From NCBI GenBank assembly GCA_023399465.1, contig JAEWPB010000008.1, positions 1 through 64,000 on the forward strand: a stretch of DNA of 64,000 nt, given 5' to 3'. Positions 1-8,615 of the stretch are shown here, in pieces. Under the pieces are notes generated by a model that saw only the letters and a program-made list of their open reading frames with translations, made no database searches and was not told the DNA's origin. How positions within the stretch are numbered: the first letter of the stretch is position 1; each line of letters starts with the position of its first letter. The translations under genes were made by a program, and so were the position numbers. This stretch comes from Pseudomonadota bacterium (GTDB lineage Bacteria > Pseudomonadota > Alphaproteobacteria > Rhizobiales > Rhizobiaceae).

Positions 1-465
1 CGCGCGGGCCAGCGCCACGCGCTGCTTCTGGCCGCCCGACAGCTGTTCGGGCTTGCGATCGGCAAACTCGGTCAGGTCCGTCGTTGCCAGCGTCTCGTCG
101 ACACGGCGACCGATCTCGCCTTTCGACAGCCGTTCCATCTCCAGCCCATAGGAGAGGTTCCGCCGCACCGTCATGTGCGGGAACAGGGCATAGGACTGGA
201 ACATCAGGTTCAATGGCCGCTTTTCCGGCGGCAGCGGCGAGATATCGCGATCTTCCAGCAGGATCCGTCCGCTGTTCGGCGCCTCGAACCCCGCAAGCAT
301 GCGCAACAACGTGGTCTTGCCGCAGCCGGACGGTCCCAGCAGCGCGAAGAATTCCCTTTCGCGAATGTCGAGCGTCACCCCGTCGACGGCGGTGATAGGC
401 CCGAAGCTCTTGCCGAGCGCTTCGATACGAAGAATAGACCGGGCGACGGGAGCGGCTGGCGTCAT
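1..465 (-). CDS. Polyamine-type ABC transporter ATP-binding protein (partial, C-terminus off window)
   Basis: This is the ATPase of an ABC importer that energises uptake through the two permeases encoded just upstream. The visible 155 residues contain a Walker A motif GPSGCGKTT at about residues 44-52, a Q-loop (MFQSYALFPHM) and the signature LSGGQ at about 142-146. The Walker B motif and the regulatory C-terminal domain lie beyond base 1. The sequence style (SYALFPHMTV after the Q-loop) is that of the PotA/spermidine-putrescine class. The start ATG overlaps the stop of the upstream permease (ATGA), so the four genes form one minus-strand operon. Substrate is inferred from the whole cluster, not from this protein. 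Confidence 0.9.
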   Translation of the reverse strand, partial: MTPAAPVARSILRIEALGKSFGPITAVDGVTLDIREREFFALLGPSGCGKTTLLRMLAGFEAPNSGRILLEDRDISPLPPEKRPLNLMFQSYALFPHMTVRRNLSYGLEMERLSKGEIGRRVDETLATTDLTEFADRKPEQLSGGQKQRVALARA

Positions 466-1250
466 GGCATCTGTTCTTTGTTGAGCCACTGCGAGATCAG
501 CAGGGCCGTGGCGCTGGCGCCCATCACAAGGGTTGCGAGCGCATTGATCTCCGGGGTGACGCCGAAGCGGATCATCGAGAAGATCTGCATCGGCAGCGTC
601 ATCGAGGAACGCCCGGCGCCGGCGGTAAAGAAGGCGATGATGAATTCATCGACCGAGAGAGTGAAAGCGAGCAAGGCGCCGGCGATGATCGCCGGCAGCA
701 ATACCGGAAACGTCACACGCCAGAATGTCGTCCAGCCGGACGCACCAAGATCGCGCGAAGCTTCGACGATGGAAAAATCGAAGGTCTTCAGCCGTGCCCG
801 CACCACGGCACAGACAAAGGCAAGATCGAAGATGATGTGGCTGAGGATGATCGTATGCAGGCCCATCGGCAGATCGAGCCTGGAAAAGAAAGACAGCAGC
901 GCCACCGCGAGCACGATATCGGGGATCACCATCGGGGCGAAGGCGAGTGCTTCGAGACCGTTGCTCTTGCGTGCCCGCGTTTCCATGCCCAGCGCCAGAA
1001 GCGTACCGAGCACCGTCGAAATCAGGGTCGCGAATACGGCAACGACCAGGGTATTCCATGCCGCCTGCAGGATATCGCCATTGCCGAACAGGGAAAGATA
1101 CCAGCGGGTCGAGAAGCCGGACCACGATGTCGGCAAGCCGCTGTCATTGAAGGAAAGCATGACGAGCACGGCAATCGGCAGGTAGAGAAAGCCGAATACC
1201 ATGATCAGAACGATGCGTCCGGGAAGCCGTTGACGGAACGTTGCGCTCAC
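462..1250 (-). CDS. Polyamine-type ABC transporter permease (PotC-like)
   Basis: This is an inner-membrane permease of about 262 residues with six predicted hydrophobic segments. It carries the EAA loop contacted by the ATPase (EASRDLGASGWTTFWRVTFP). The chosen start is a GTG that overlaps the stop codon of the preceding permease gene (GTGA); the longer open frame upstream is out of register with any family member. Its stop overlaps the ATG of the ATPase gene. It pairs with the other permease to form the translocation pore of a PotABCD-like importer. Confidence 0.9.
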   Translation of the reverse strand: MSATFRQRLPGRIVLIMVFGFLYLPIAVLVMLSFNDSGLPTSWSGFSTRWYLSLFGNGDILQAAWNTLVVAVFATLISTVLGTLLALGMETRARKSNGLEALAFAPMVIPDIVLAVALLSFFSRLDLPMGLHTIILSHIIFDLAFVCAVVRARLKTFDFSIVEASRDLGASGWTTFWRVTFPVLLPAIIAGALLAFTLSVDEFIIAFFTAGAGRSSMTLPMQIFSMIRFGVTPEINALATLVMGASATALLISQWLNKEQMP

Positions 1251-2110
1251 TGCAGCACCCCCGCCCGCTCGCCGCTGGCATGCGACGTCGCCCGCGCCTG
1301 CAGGAACAGAAGCAGGATCATGGTCGCGATCAGCACCATGCCGAGCGCCGCGCCGAAGGGCCAATCGTTGGCTGTCAGAAACTGGTCGTAGACGAGGTTG
1401 CCGATCATCTGGAACCGTCCGCCGCCAAGCAGCGCCGGAGTTATGAAATTGCCGATCGACAGCACGAAGACGAACACGCCGCCGGCCGCGACACCGGGTA
1501 GCGTCAGCGGCAGGGTAACGCGGAAAAAGGTGCGGACCGCGCCCGCACCGAGATCGCGCGAGGCCTCCATCAGTTCCGGATTCAGCCGTGACAAGGTCGA
1601 ATAGATCGCCAGGATGACGAAGGGCAGGTAATTGTAGACGAGCCCGGTGATCACTGCGGTTTCGGTATAAAGCAGCGAAAAAGGTTCGCCGGCATACCCG
1701 AGCGATACCAGCGCGTTGTTGACCAGGCCCTCACGGTTCAGGAGCACGATCCACGCATAGGTGCGGATCAGATAGTTGCTCCAGAACGGCAGGACCGCGA
1801 AAAACAGAAGCATCGGCTGGCGCATCCGCGGCGCCCGACTGATGGCATAGGCGGCCGGATAGGCAATCAGGATGGCAATCAGGGTGGCCGTGCCGGCAAT
1901 GCGCGCCGAGGTCAGGAATATTCTGCCATAGAGCGGATCCATGACCCTGGCGAAATTGTCGAGCGTGAAGGTGTAGTCGATCCCGCCCCACATGCCGCGT
2001 TCGAAGAATGCATAGCTGAAAATCAGCAGGCACGGCGCCACCATGAAGGCGACGAGCCAGGTGATTGCCGGCATTGCAAGCAGGTTCGGACGGGCAGTTT
2101 GAAACGACAC
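1247..2110 (-). CDS. Polyamine-type ABC transporter permease (PotB-like)
   Basis: This permease of about 287 residues has an N-terminal membrane segment (ITWLVAFMVAPCLLIFSYAF) and a cytoplasmic EAA loop (EASRDLGAGAVRTFFRVTLP). A GTG at 2110, preceded by GGAG at a spacing of 7, is the preferred start. The frame stays open further upstream, but those residues do not resemble a permease. It sits 117 bases after the binding-protein gene and overlaps the next permease by four bases. Together these features indicate the first membrane subunit of the importer. Confidence 0.9.
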   Translation of the reverse strand: MSFQTARPNLLAMPAITWLVAFMVAPCLLIFSYAFFERGMWGGIDYTFTLDNFARVMDPLYGRIFLTSARIAGTATLIAILIAYPAAYAISRAPRMRQPMLLFFAVLPFWSNYLIRTYAWIVLLNREGLVNNALVSLGYAGEPFSLLYTETAVITGLVYNYLPFVILAIYSTLSRLNPELMEASRDLGAGAVRTFFRVTLPLTLPGVAAGGVFVFVLSIGNFITPALLGGGRFQMIGNLVYDQFLTANDWPFGAALGMVLIATMILLLFLQARATSHASGERAGVLQ

Positions 2111-2227
2111 GAATGCACTCCGGCCGTGCGGGGGCCAATACCCGCCGGCATCCACGATGAGAATATTGTGCTGGAAGTCTGGGCCCGCGGCGGCGACCCT
2201 AATTTCCGCCACGGGCCGAAGGCGCGA

Positions 2228-3286
2228 TCAGTTCGCGGCCTTGATTTCGCTGATGGCGCGAGAATAGTCCTTCTGGGCCGGACCGAGGTCGCGCAACTGC
2301 TCGAATTTCGTCAGATCGGCCGGCGACATCGCCATGTTTGGAAACTGCTCGACCAGCTTCGGATCGAGACTTTCCATCGCGGCCTTGTTCGGCACCTTGT
2401 AAAGGATGTTTTCCGCTGCCCAGGCATGGTTTTTGGTGTCGAGGATGAAGTTGATGAACTTCATCGCCGCATCCTTGTGTTCGGTACCCTTCACCACGAC
2501 CATGGTATCGACCCAGAGGTCGGATCCCTCGTTCGGCACGACGAACTTGATGTCCTTGTTTTCCATGATGCCGTAGTTGCACCAGCCGTCCCAGGCATGC
2601 ACAAGCGAAGCTTCGCCGGACACCAGCTTCGAGTAGAAGGTGGTGTCGTCATAGGCGAGGAGGTTTTTCTTCGCCGCGATCAGCAGGTCCCTCACCTCTT
2701 CGATCTTGCCCGGGTCGGTCTCGTTTACGGAGTAACCCTTGGCAAGGAGGCCCGCGCCCATCAGCCAGCGGTCCGTCGACAGCATCGTGATCTTGCCCTT
2801 GAGATCGTCGGAGGGGGCGAGAAGGTTCATCCAGCTGTTCGGCTCGGTGGTCACCTTGTCACCGCGGTAGCACAGGCCCGTCGTGCCCCAGGTATAGGGT
2901 ATGGAGAAATTGTTGCCGGGGTCATGGGCCAATTTCTGTGCTTCGGGATAGAGATTGGCGAGATTGGGCACAGCGGCCTTGTCGATGGGCTCTGCCATTC
3001 CCTGGCCATTCAGCACCTCGGCAAACGGAGAGGACACGAAGACAAGGTCGTAGCCCTTGCCCTTGCTCGCCATCAGCTTGCCCATGATTTCTTCGTTGGT
3101 GGCGTGGTTCACCACCTCGATCTCCAGCCCGGTCGCCTGCTTGAAAGCATCGGCGATATCCTTGGCCATGTAGCCGTCCCAGTTGGAAATCACGAGATCG
3201 GCACCGAGTGCCGTCCCCGCATGCAGGCTCGCAGCCATAAGGGCTACGCCCGCGCATATCGCAGCCGTTCCGTTTTTCATTTTCAC
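2228..3286 (-). CDS. Periplasmic polyamine-type substrate-binding protein (PotD/PotF family)
   Basis: This secreted binding protein has about 352 residues. It begins with a signal peptide (MKNGTAAICAGVALMAASLHAG..ALGA), and the mature part opens with DLVISNWDGYMAKDIADAF, typical of spermidine/putrescine-binding proteins. Conserved aromatic and acidic positions (SNWDGY, the PYTWGTTG stretch, HAWDG) are those expected around a polyamine pocket. The GAGGGAG ribosome-binding site lies inside the longest open frame, so that frame's ATG cannot be the true start. GTG at 3286 has ideal spacing, with ATG at 3280 as an alternative. It is the first gene of the transporter operon and is divergent from a GntR-type regulator. 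Confidence 0.9.
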   Translation of the reverse strand: MKMKNGTAAICAGVALMAASLHAGTALGADLVISNWDGYMAKDIADAFKQATGLEIEVVNHATNEEIMGKLMASKGKGYDLVFVSSPFAEVLNGQGMAEPIDKAAVPNLANLYPEAQKLAHDPGNNFSIPYTWGTTGLCYRGDKVTTEPNSWMNLLAPSDDLKGKITMLSTDRWLMGAGLLAKGYSVNETDPGKIEEVRDLLIAAKKNLLAYDDTTFYSKLVSGEASLVHAWDGWCNYGIMENKDIKFVVPNEGSDLWVDTMVVVKGTEHKDAAMKFINFILDTKNHAWAAENILYKVPNKAAMESLDPKLVEQFPNMAMSPADLTKFEQLRDLGPAQKDYSRAISEIKAAN

Positions 3287-3369
3287 GAAAAACTCCCTCA
3301 ATTTTTTGATTGTTCCGACCTCTGCGATGCGGCTGCCGGTTTACCGATCTCTCTCCACATCTACTGGCA

Positions 3370-3457
3370 GTATTATTTATAAAAAAAATACGTCAATAGG
3401 TATTTTGTATATTTCCATGATGGCGCAATATTGCTGTTGAATACACTTGAGGAATAC
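3370..3457. promoter_or_regulatory. Candidate operator array between transporter operon and GntR-type regulator
   Basis: The 217-base divergent intergenic region is clearly more AT-rich than its surroundings. It contains five copies of the pentamer AATAC or its complement GTATT, at 3370, 3387, 3400, 3440 and 3453. Two of the pairs are spaced exactly 13 bases apart. A perfect 10-base palindrome GCAATATTGC lies at 3425-3434. The position suggests that the adjacent regulator binds here and controls both directions; that function is inferred. Confidence 0.4.
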
Positions 3458-3503
3458 TTCGGATGAAGGCAGAATGCCGGGCGATCGGGGGCTGGCGCAG
3501 TAG

Positions 3504-4436
3504 ATGAATCCGGACGTGAAACGCATCAACCACCGCCATATCGAACTGGCGCAGAAGATCCTGGATGCCGCCAGCGAGCGCGGCATGTCGCCCGGAGAAC
3601 GCCTCGCGGAACAGGCGCTGGCTTCACTCTGCAATGTCTCGAGAACCCCGATAAGAAAAGCATTACAAATACTTGCAGATCGCGGCCTCGTGACTTCCGA
3701 AGCGGAAGGCGGCTATGTTCTTGCCGCCGATCCCGTGGCCACTGCACGGCTCGAGGACCCGTCGGAAGGCGATGGCGAAAGCGTTCTCTACGCCTCCATC
3801 CTGCGTGATCTGTCGGCCGGACGGATTGCCGAAATACAGACGGTGGCCGCCCTGCAACGTCGATATACAGTGTCGCGGCAGACGGTACTAAATGCACTGA
3901 TGAAACTGTCGGACGAGAACCTCGCAGAACGCGCGCCGGGTCAGCAATGGGTTCTGAAGCAGTTCGCCATCAGCAGCGACGCCGCCGCCAAGAGCTTCGA
4001 ATTTCGGCTGGCGACCGAGCCGCTGGCGTTGACGCTCCCGGATTTCCGACGCGACCTGCCGGCCTTGGCGTCGCTGCGCCAGTCGATGCTGATGCTCAAG
4101 GACATGAGCGAGACGACATTCGACCGGAAGCTGTTCGAACGGACAGATTTCGACTTTCATCTGCTGATTGCCAGAAGCTGCGGCAACCCCTTCATGGCGG
4201 AGACCCTGGTCAGCCATCATCGCCGTCGGCGCAATACGCCGGTCAGCCAACATGCCAACACCATCCGTCTGATGCAGTCCAATCTCGAGCATCTCCAGAT
4301 CCTCGAACAGATCGAGCGCAGCCAGATGGATCTCGCCGCCGACCTGATGCGGGTGCACATCCAGCTTTCCCGCGCACAGCGCCCGCTCCTCGCCGGACGG
4401 GGCGTGCCGCCAGCCTTCAAGCTCGTTTCGCGTTAG
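3504..4436 (+). CDS. GntR-family transcriptional regulator with tandem winged-helix domains and FCD-like sensor
   Basis: This 310-residue regulator has a first GntR winged helix at about residues 10-70 (SRTPIRKALQILADRGLV). A second, similar winged helix follows at about 92-152 (YTVSRQTVLNALMKLSDENL). The C-terminal all-helical domain (about 165-300) resembles the FCD effector-binding domain (ERTDFDFHLLIARSCGNP, then repeated helices to the end). It is transcribed away from the polyamine-type transporter and probably regulates it. Two DNA-binding domains in one chain is unusual for GntR proteins. The Shine-Dalgarno sequence is weak. The effector is unknown; a polyamine is a guess from the neighbours. 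Confidence 0.8.
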   Translation: MNPDVKRINHRHIELAQKILDAASERGMSPGERLAEQALASLCNVSRTPIRKALQILADRGLVTSEAEGGYVLAADPVATARLEDPSEGDGESVLYASILRDLSAGRIAEIQTVAALQRRYTVSRQTVLNALMKLSDENLAERAPGQQWVLKQFAISSDAAAKSFEFRLATEPLALTLPDFRRDLPALASLRQSMLMLKDMSETTFDRKLFERTDFDFHLLIARSCGNPFMAETLVSHHRRRRNTPVSQHANTIRLMQSNLEHLQILEQIERSQMDLAADLMRVHIQLSRAQRPLLAGRGVPPAFKLVSR

Positions 4437-4442
4437 TCGGTC

Positions 4443-5717
4443 ATGGCAACAACAAATACCATCGCCCTGTTTCCCGAAGCGAGCTACGGCGCGGCGCTCA
4501 ATTGCGTCGGCATCGCGCAGGAACTCCAGCGCCTGGGCGCACGGCCGGTGTTCATCTGCCATCCGGGCTTCAGCGGCATCTTCGCGGAGTACGGCTTTGC
4601 CGAGTATCCGCTCGCGGATGCCGCATCGGGGCCGCCGACGGACTGGAACGAGTTCATCGAGCGCCATCAGGATGCCTTCCGCCAGACACCGTTCGAACAA
4701 CTCGACAGCTATGTCGGGCCGACCTGGGACGCCATCGTCGACACGGCGATGCAGGTCGAGGAGCCATTGCGCCGGCTGCTTGCGCGGCTGAAGCCCGACG
4801 CGATCGTGCTCGACAACGTCGTGATGTTTCCGGCGATTGCCAATGCCGGCGTGCCGTGGATCCGGGTCATTTCCTGCGCCGAGACCGAGATACCCGATCC
4901 GCTGGTACCGCCTTACCTCTCTGGCTGCGGCGCGACGCCCGGGCAGGACTGGCGCGCGTTTTCCGCCCGCTACAACAAGGTCACCGCTCCGGCCCACCGG
5001 CGCTTCTCGACCTTTCTCGGAGAGTGCGGACTGAAACCACCTGCGCCGTCGTGCTTCCTCGAACCGTCGCCGTGGCTCAACCTGCTGCTGGCGCCTGAAA
5101 TCATCCGTCACCAGCGCAAGCTGGAGCTCGACCCCGGACGATTCGTCCTTCTCGACGGCTGTGTCCGGCGCGAGACGGCATATGTCCCGCCACGCTTCGC
5201 CAGTCACAACGATACCCCGCTCGCCCTGACCAGCTTCGGTTCTCTCGGCGCCATGGACGTTACCATGATGAAGCGGATGATCGAGGTATTCGCGACGCTT
5301 CCTGGCCGCTTCCTGGTCAATGCCGGCCACTGGCGCGACGAATATCGCGACGTGCCCGACAATGTCTTCATCGACAGTTGGTTTCCCCAGCCTTCGGTGG
5401 TGGAACAGGCCAGCCTTTTCATCCATCACGGCGGCAACAACTCGTTCTGCGAGGCGCTCTATTATGGCGTGCCTTCCATCGTGATGCCCTATTGCTGGGA
5501 TGGCCACGACAATGCGAGACGAGCAGCGGAAACCGGTGTCGGCTTGCACCTTGATCGCTACCGATGGGGCGCCGCCGATCTTGCCGAGGCGATCCGTTCG
5601 TTGCTGGCCGACAGCGAGATGAACCGCCGCCTGAAGGCCAATGCGGAAACGATGCAGCAAGCTGCCGGCGCCACACGCGCGGCCGAGGCGATTCTCAAGG
5701 TTGCGGCGACACGGTGA
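4443..5717 (+). CDS. GT1-family glycosyltransferase (UGT/MGT type)
   Basis: This 424-residue two-domain GT-B enzyme transfers a sugar from a nucleotide donor. Its N-terminal acceptor domain starts with a Rossmann strand and EASYGAALNCVGIAQEL. The C-terminal donor domain has FGSLGAMD and the family signature HHGGNNSFCEALYYGVP at about residues 328-345, followed by WDGHDNARRAAETGVG. No signal peptide is visible, so it is cytoplasmic. It begins six bases after the regulator gene stops and may be co-transcribed with it. Acceptor and sugar cannot be deduced; nearby glycan genes suggest polysaccharide or glycolipid synthesis. Confidence 0.85.
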   Translation: MATTNTIALFPEASYGAALNCVGIAQELQRLGARPVFICHPGFSGIFAEYGFAEYPLADAASGPPTDWNEFIERHQDAFRQTPFEQLDSYVGPTWDAIVDTAMQVEEPLRRLLARLKPDAIVLDNVVMFPAIANAGVPWIRVISCAETEIPDPLVPPYLSGCGATPGQDWRAFSARYNKVTAPAHRRFSTFLGECGLKPPAPSCFLEPSPWLNLLLAPEIIRHQRKLELDPGRFVLLDGCVRRETAYVPPRFASHNDTPLALTSFGSLGAMDVTMMKRMIEVFATLPGRFLVNAGHWRDEYRDVPDNVFIDSWFPQPSVVEQASLFIHHGGNNSFCEALYYGVPSIVMPYCWDGHDNARRAAETGVGLHLDRYRWGAADLAEAIRSLLADSEMNRRLKANAETMQQAAGATRAAEAILKVAATR

Positions 5718-5846
5718 ACGGAGAACTCGCTCCTGGAATAGCCGCGACAAAATTGGGCGGCGCCGTAGCAGGCAAGCATGCGCGTGCACGTTGCCGAACA
5801 AGCGCATGTGATCACCGGCGAGGGCCGCATGTGTTAGTCTTCCAAA

Positions 5847-7028
5847 ATGGACAGGACCACAGAGGACGGCACATTCGCGGCGCCGGTCTTCGACCATTTC
5901 GATGGCGTCGCCGATCCCGGCAACTACCGGCCCCTCCCTGACGGCTGGGCACTGGCGCTCGCCGATATCGTCGATTCGACCCGGGCCATCGAGAGTGGCC
6001 GCTACAAGGCCGTGAACATGGCGGGCGCCAGCGTCATTGCCGCGGTGCTCAACGCCACCGGGCGACACGACCTGCCGTTCGTCTTCGGTGGCGACGGCGC
6101 GGTGGTTGCCGTTCCGCCTTCGGCGATCGGAAGCGCCCGCGATGCGCTCGCCGCGGTTCGGCGTCTGGTGGCGGACGAATTGCAACTGACGCTGCGCGCC
6201 GCCCTCGTACCACTCGCCGATATCCGTGCCGCCCGCCAGGACGTGCGCGTCGCCCGCTACAGCGCCAGCCCTGACGTCACCTATGCCATGCTCGCCGGAG
6301 GTGGTTCGAGCTGGGCGGAAGCACGGATGAAGGAGGGGCAGTATGCCGTCGAACCAGCAGCGGAAGGCGCCCGGCCCGACCTGACCGGGCTTTCCTGCCG
6401 CTGGAACCCGATCCGGTCACGCCACGGCGAGATCGCCTCGATCATCGCAGTCCCCGGGGCGGGTGGCGACGGCAATGCGTTCCGCATGCTTGTCGCCGAC
6501 ATCGTCATGCTCGCGGCCGGCGAGGAACGCTCGGGCCACCCCATCGCGCAGGAAGGCCCGCAACTCGGCCTGTCGCAAGCCGGCATGGACGCAGAGGCGC
6601 GGGCCAAGGTTCCGTCCGGCCGTCGCCTGCTGCACGAGGCCCTGATCGTCTTTCAATACGTTCTGTTGGTCATGTTGTTACGAACGGGTCTAACCGCCGG
6701 CGGTTTCGATGCAAGGCGCTATCGCCGCGACGTTGCCCGCAATAGCGACTTCCGCAAGTTCGACGACGGCCTGAAAATGACGATCGACGTCGACCCGAAG
6801 CATCTTCGGCGGATCGAAGCCATGCTGGAACAGGCTGCTGCGCAGGGCATCTGCCACTTCGGAATCCACCGGCAGGATGCCGCACTCATGACCTGCCTGG
6901 TGCCGACACCGCTCAGCCGTGACCACATGCACTTCATCGACGGTGCGGCCGGCGGATACGCCGCCGCCGCCCGACAGGTGAAGGCGAGCATCAACAGCCA
7001 GGCGGCACGGCGCACCGCTACGCCTTGA
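5847..7028 (+). CDS. DUF3095 family protein, divergent class III cyclase-like
   Basis: This 393-residue protein resembles the DUF3095 family. Residues about 37-46 (LADIVDSTRA) and 79-86 (FVFGGDGA) recall the two metal-binding strands of class III nucleotidyl cyclases, including the aspartates. The remainder does not obviously contain the cyclase transition-state residues. A hydrophobic stretch lies near residue 272 (ALIVFQYVLLVMLL). The C-terminal third is a separate domain of unknown role. The stop overlaps the converging dehydrogenase gene by eleven bases. Enzymatic activity is unproven; it could be a cyclase relative that only binds nucleotides. Confidence 0.6.
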   Translation: MDRTTEDGTFAAPVFDHFDGVADPGNYRPLPDGWALALADIVDSTRAIESGRYKAVNMAGASVIAAVLNATGRHDLPFVFGGDGAVVAVPPSAIGSARDALAAVRRLVADELQLTLRAALVPLADIRAARQDVRVARYSASPDVTYAMLAGGGSSWAEARMKEGQYAVEPAAEGARPDLTGLSCRWNPIRSRHGEIASIIAVPGAGGDGNAFRMLVADIVMLAAGEERSGHPIAQEGPQLGLSQAGMDAEARAKVPSGRRLLHEALIVFQYVLLVMLLRTGLTAGGFDARRYRRDVARNSDFRKFDDGLKMTIDVDPKHLRRIEAMLEQAAAQGICHFGIHRQDAALMTCLVPTPLSRDHMHFIDGAAGGYAAAARQVKASINSQAARRTATP

Positions 7029-8361
7029 CGATCCGCTTGCCGGACAATCCGAGCCGCGCGAACACGTTGCGGGTATCGATGATCAGCGGTGCCCAGTGCG
7101 CCAGCGCCTGATAATCGACGGCGTCGTGGTCAGTGGCGATCAGGATCGCATCAAAACTGCGGATCCGTTCCTCGTCGAGCGGCTCGGACCGGCGTCCCAT
7201 CAGGGCGCTATACTCGCGCGTTCTCGGGATCTCCGGCACATGCGGATCGTGATAGGCGGCCCGGCCGCCACGTTCCTCGATCAGTTCGATCAGTTTCAGC
7301 GACGGGCTTTCCCTGATGTCGGGCACATTCTTCTTGTAGGCCAGCCCGATCACCAGCACGTTCGAACGACTGAGTGCCCGGCCGGCATGGATATCAAGCG
7401 CTTCGGCGAGACGGGCGACGACGTGGCGGGGCATCGACGAGTTGATCTCGCCGGCCAGCTCGATGAACCGCGTCGGCAGTTCGAACTCGCGCGATTTCCA
7501 GGTCAGGTAGAACGGATCGATCGGAATGCAGTGACCGCCAAGCCCCGGCCCGGGATAGAACGGCATGTAGCCGAAGGGCTTGGTCTTCGCGGCTTCGATG
7601 ACTTCCCAGACGTCGATGCCCATGGCGTCGTAGACGACCTTCAGTTCGTTGACGAGAGCGATATTGACGGCGCGGAAGATGTTCTCAGTCAGCTTGACCG
7701 CTTCCGCCGTCGCGTTGCTCGATACCGGCACGATGGTATCGACGACGGCCCCGTAGAATGCCGCCATCAGCGCCGATGCGGCATCGCCATCGCCGGCCAC
7801 CACCTTCGGAATGCTCGATGTCTCGAATTTGCGGTTGCCCGGGTCCTCGCGCTCCGGCGAGTAGCCGAGGAAGAAATCGACGCCGGAGTGCAGGCCCGTT
7901 GCCTCGAGGATCGGCTTGACGATGTCATCGACGGTGCCGGGATAGGTGGTCGATTCCAGTACCACCAGCTGACCGCGCCGCAGCCGCGCGGCGATGGCTT
8001 CGCCGGTCTTCTCGACAAAGGAGAGATCGGGATCACGGTGGCGGGTAATCGGCGTCGGCACGCAGATGATCACCACGTCGCATTCGGCGAGCGCGTCGAA
8101 ATCCGTGGTCGAACAAAAACGCCCCTCCTCCGACTGGGTGGCAAGAACCGCATCGGGGATGGCTTCGATGTAGGAGTGACCGGCATCCAGGGCGACGATC
8201 TTCTTCGGATCGATGTCGAAGCCGACGACGGGAAAGCCGGCGCGCGCGATCGCCATAGCGAGCGGCAGGCCGACATAGCCGAGACCTATAATCCCGGCCC
8301 GCGCCGTGCGCGCCGCTATGGCGGAGTGGAGCTGCTCTTCAACCGATGACCTGGTAGGCAC
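7018..8361 (-). CDS. Nucleotide-sugar (UDP-HexNAc) 6-dehydrogenase, WbpA/WecC-like
   Basis: This 447-residue enzyme should oxidise a UDP-hexosamine (UDP-GlcNAc or UDP-ManNAc) to the uronic acid with NAD. A Rossmann motif GLGYVGLPLA lies near residue 26, and the middle domain has the family stretch ETSSIPKVV. The segment with GPGLGGHCIPIDPFYL carries the catalytic cysteine (GGHC). The C-terminal UDP-binding domain contains GLAYKKNVPDIRESPS. It starts with GTG. As the only gene on this strand in a 17-kb plus-strand block, it has its own promoter region and supplies an acidic sugar precursor, plausibly for the neighbouring glycosyltransferases. The exact hexosamine is not resolved. Confidence 0.85.
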   Translation of the reverse strand: MPTRSSVEEQLHSAIAARTARAGIIGLGYVGLPLAMAIARAGFPVVGFDIDPKKIVALDAGHSYIEAIPDAVLATQSEEGRFCSTTDFDALAECDVVIICVPTPITRHRDPDLSFVEKTGEAIAARLRRGQLVVLESTTYPGTVDDIVKPILEATGLHSGVDFFLGYSPEREDPGNRKFETSSIPKVVAGDGDAASALMAAFYGAVVDTIVPVSSNATAEAVKLTENIFRAVNIALVNELKVVYDAMGIDVWEVIEAAKTKPFGYMPFYPGPGLGGHCIPIDPFYLTWKSREFELPTRFIELAGEINSSMPRHVVARLAEALDIHAGRALSRSNVLVIGLAYKKNVPDIRESPSLKLIELIEERGGRAAYHDPHVPEIPRTREYSALMGRRSEPLDEERIRSFDAILIATDHDAVDYQALAHWAPLIIDTRNVFARLGLSGKRIVKA

Positions 8362-8615
8362 AGGGGCGTTCCTCGCATGGCAGAGATAGTCGGCTCGATC
8401 GGAAATTCCCTACCCGGCAACTGCACGGCAAGCAATTTATGACCGCTTCTCATGCCGTTACCGAATTTCGTCACGTTCTCAAATAATCACCGCGATGTGA
8501 ACCCTGCAATTTGGTTTTGCTGGAGGCGATACCTATATTGGTTCGGACCCGCTCGCTGGGCGCGGCGCCATTTCACGGAAATCCGAGCAGAATCCGTCTT
8601 TTTCGAGGAACAGTC

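Noticed and set aside
3888..6185. Very long open frame on the minus strand opposite the regulator and GT1 genes
   Set aside because: Composition is Arg/His/Gly-rich with no domains. It mirrors codon bias of the real plus-strand genes.
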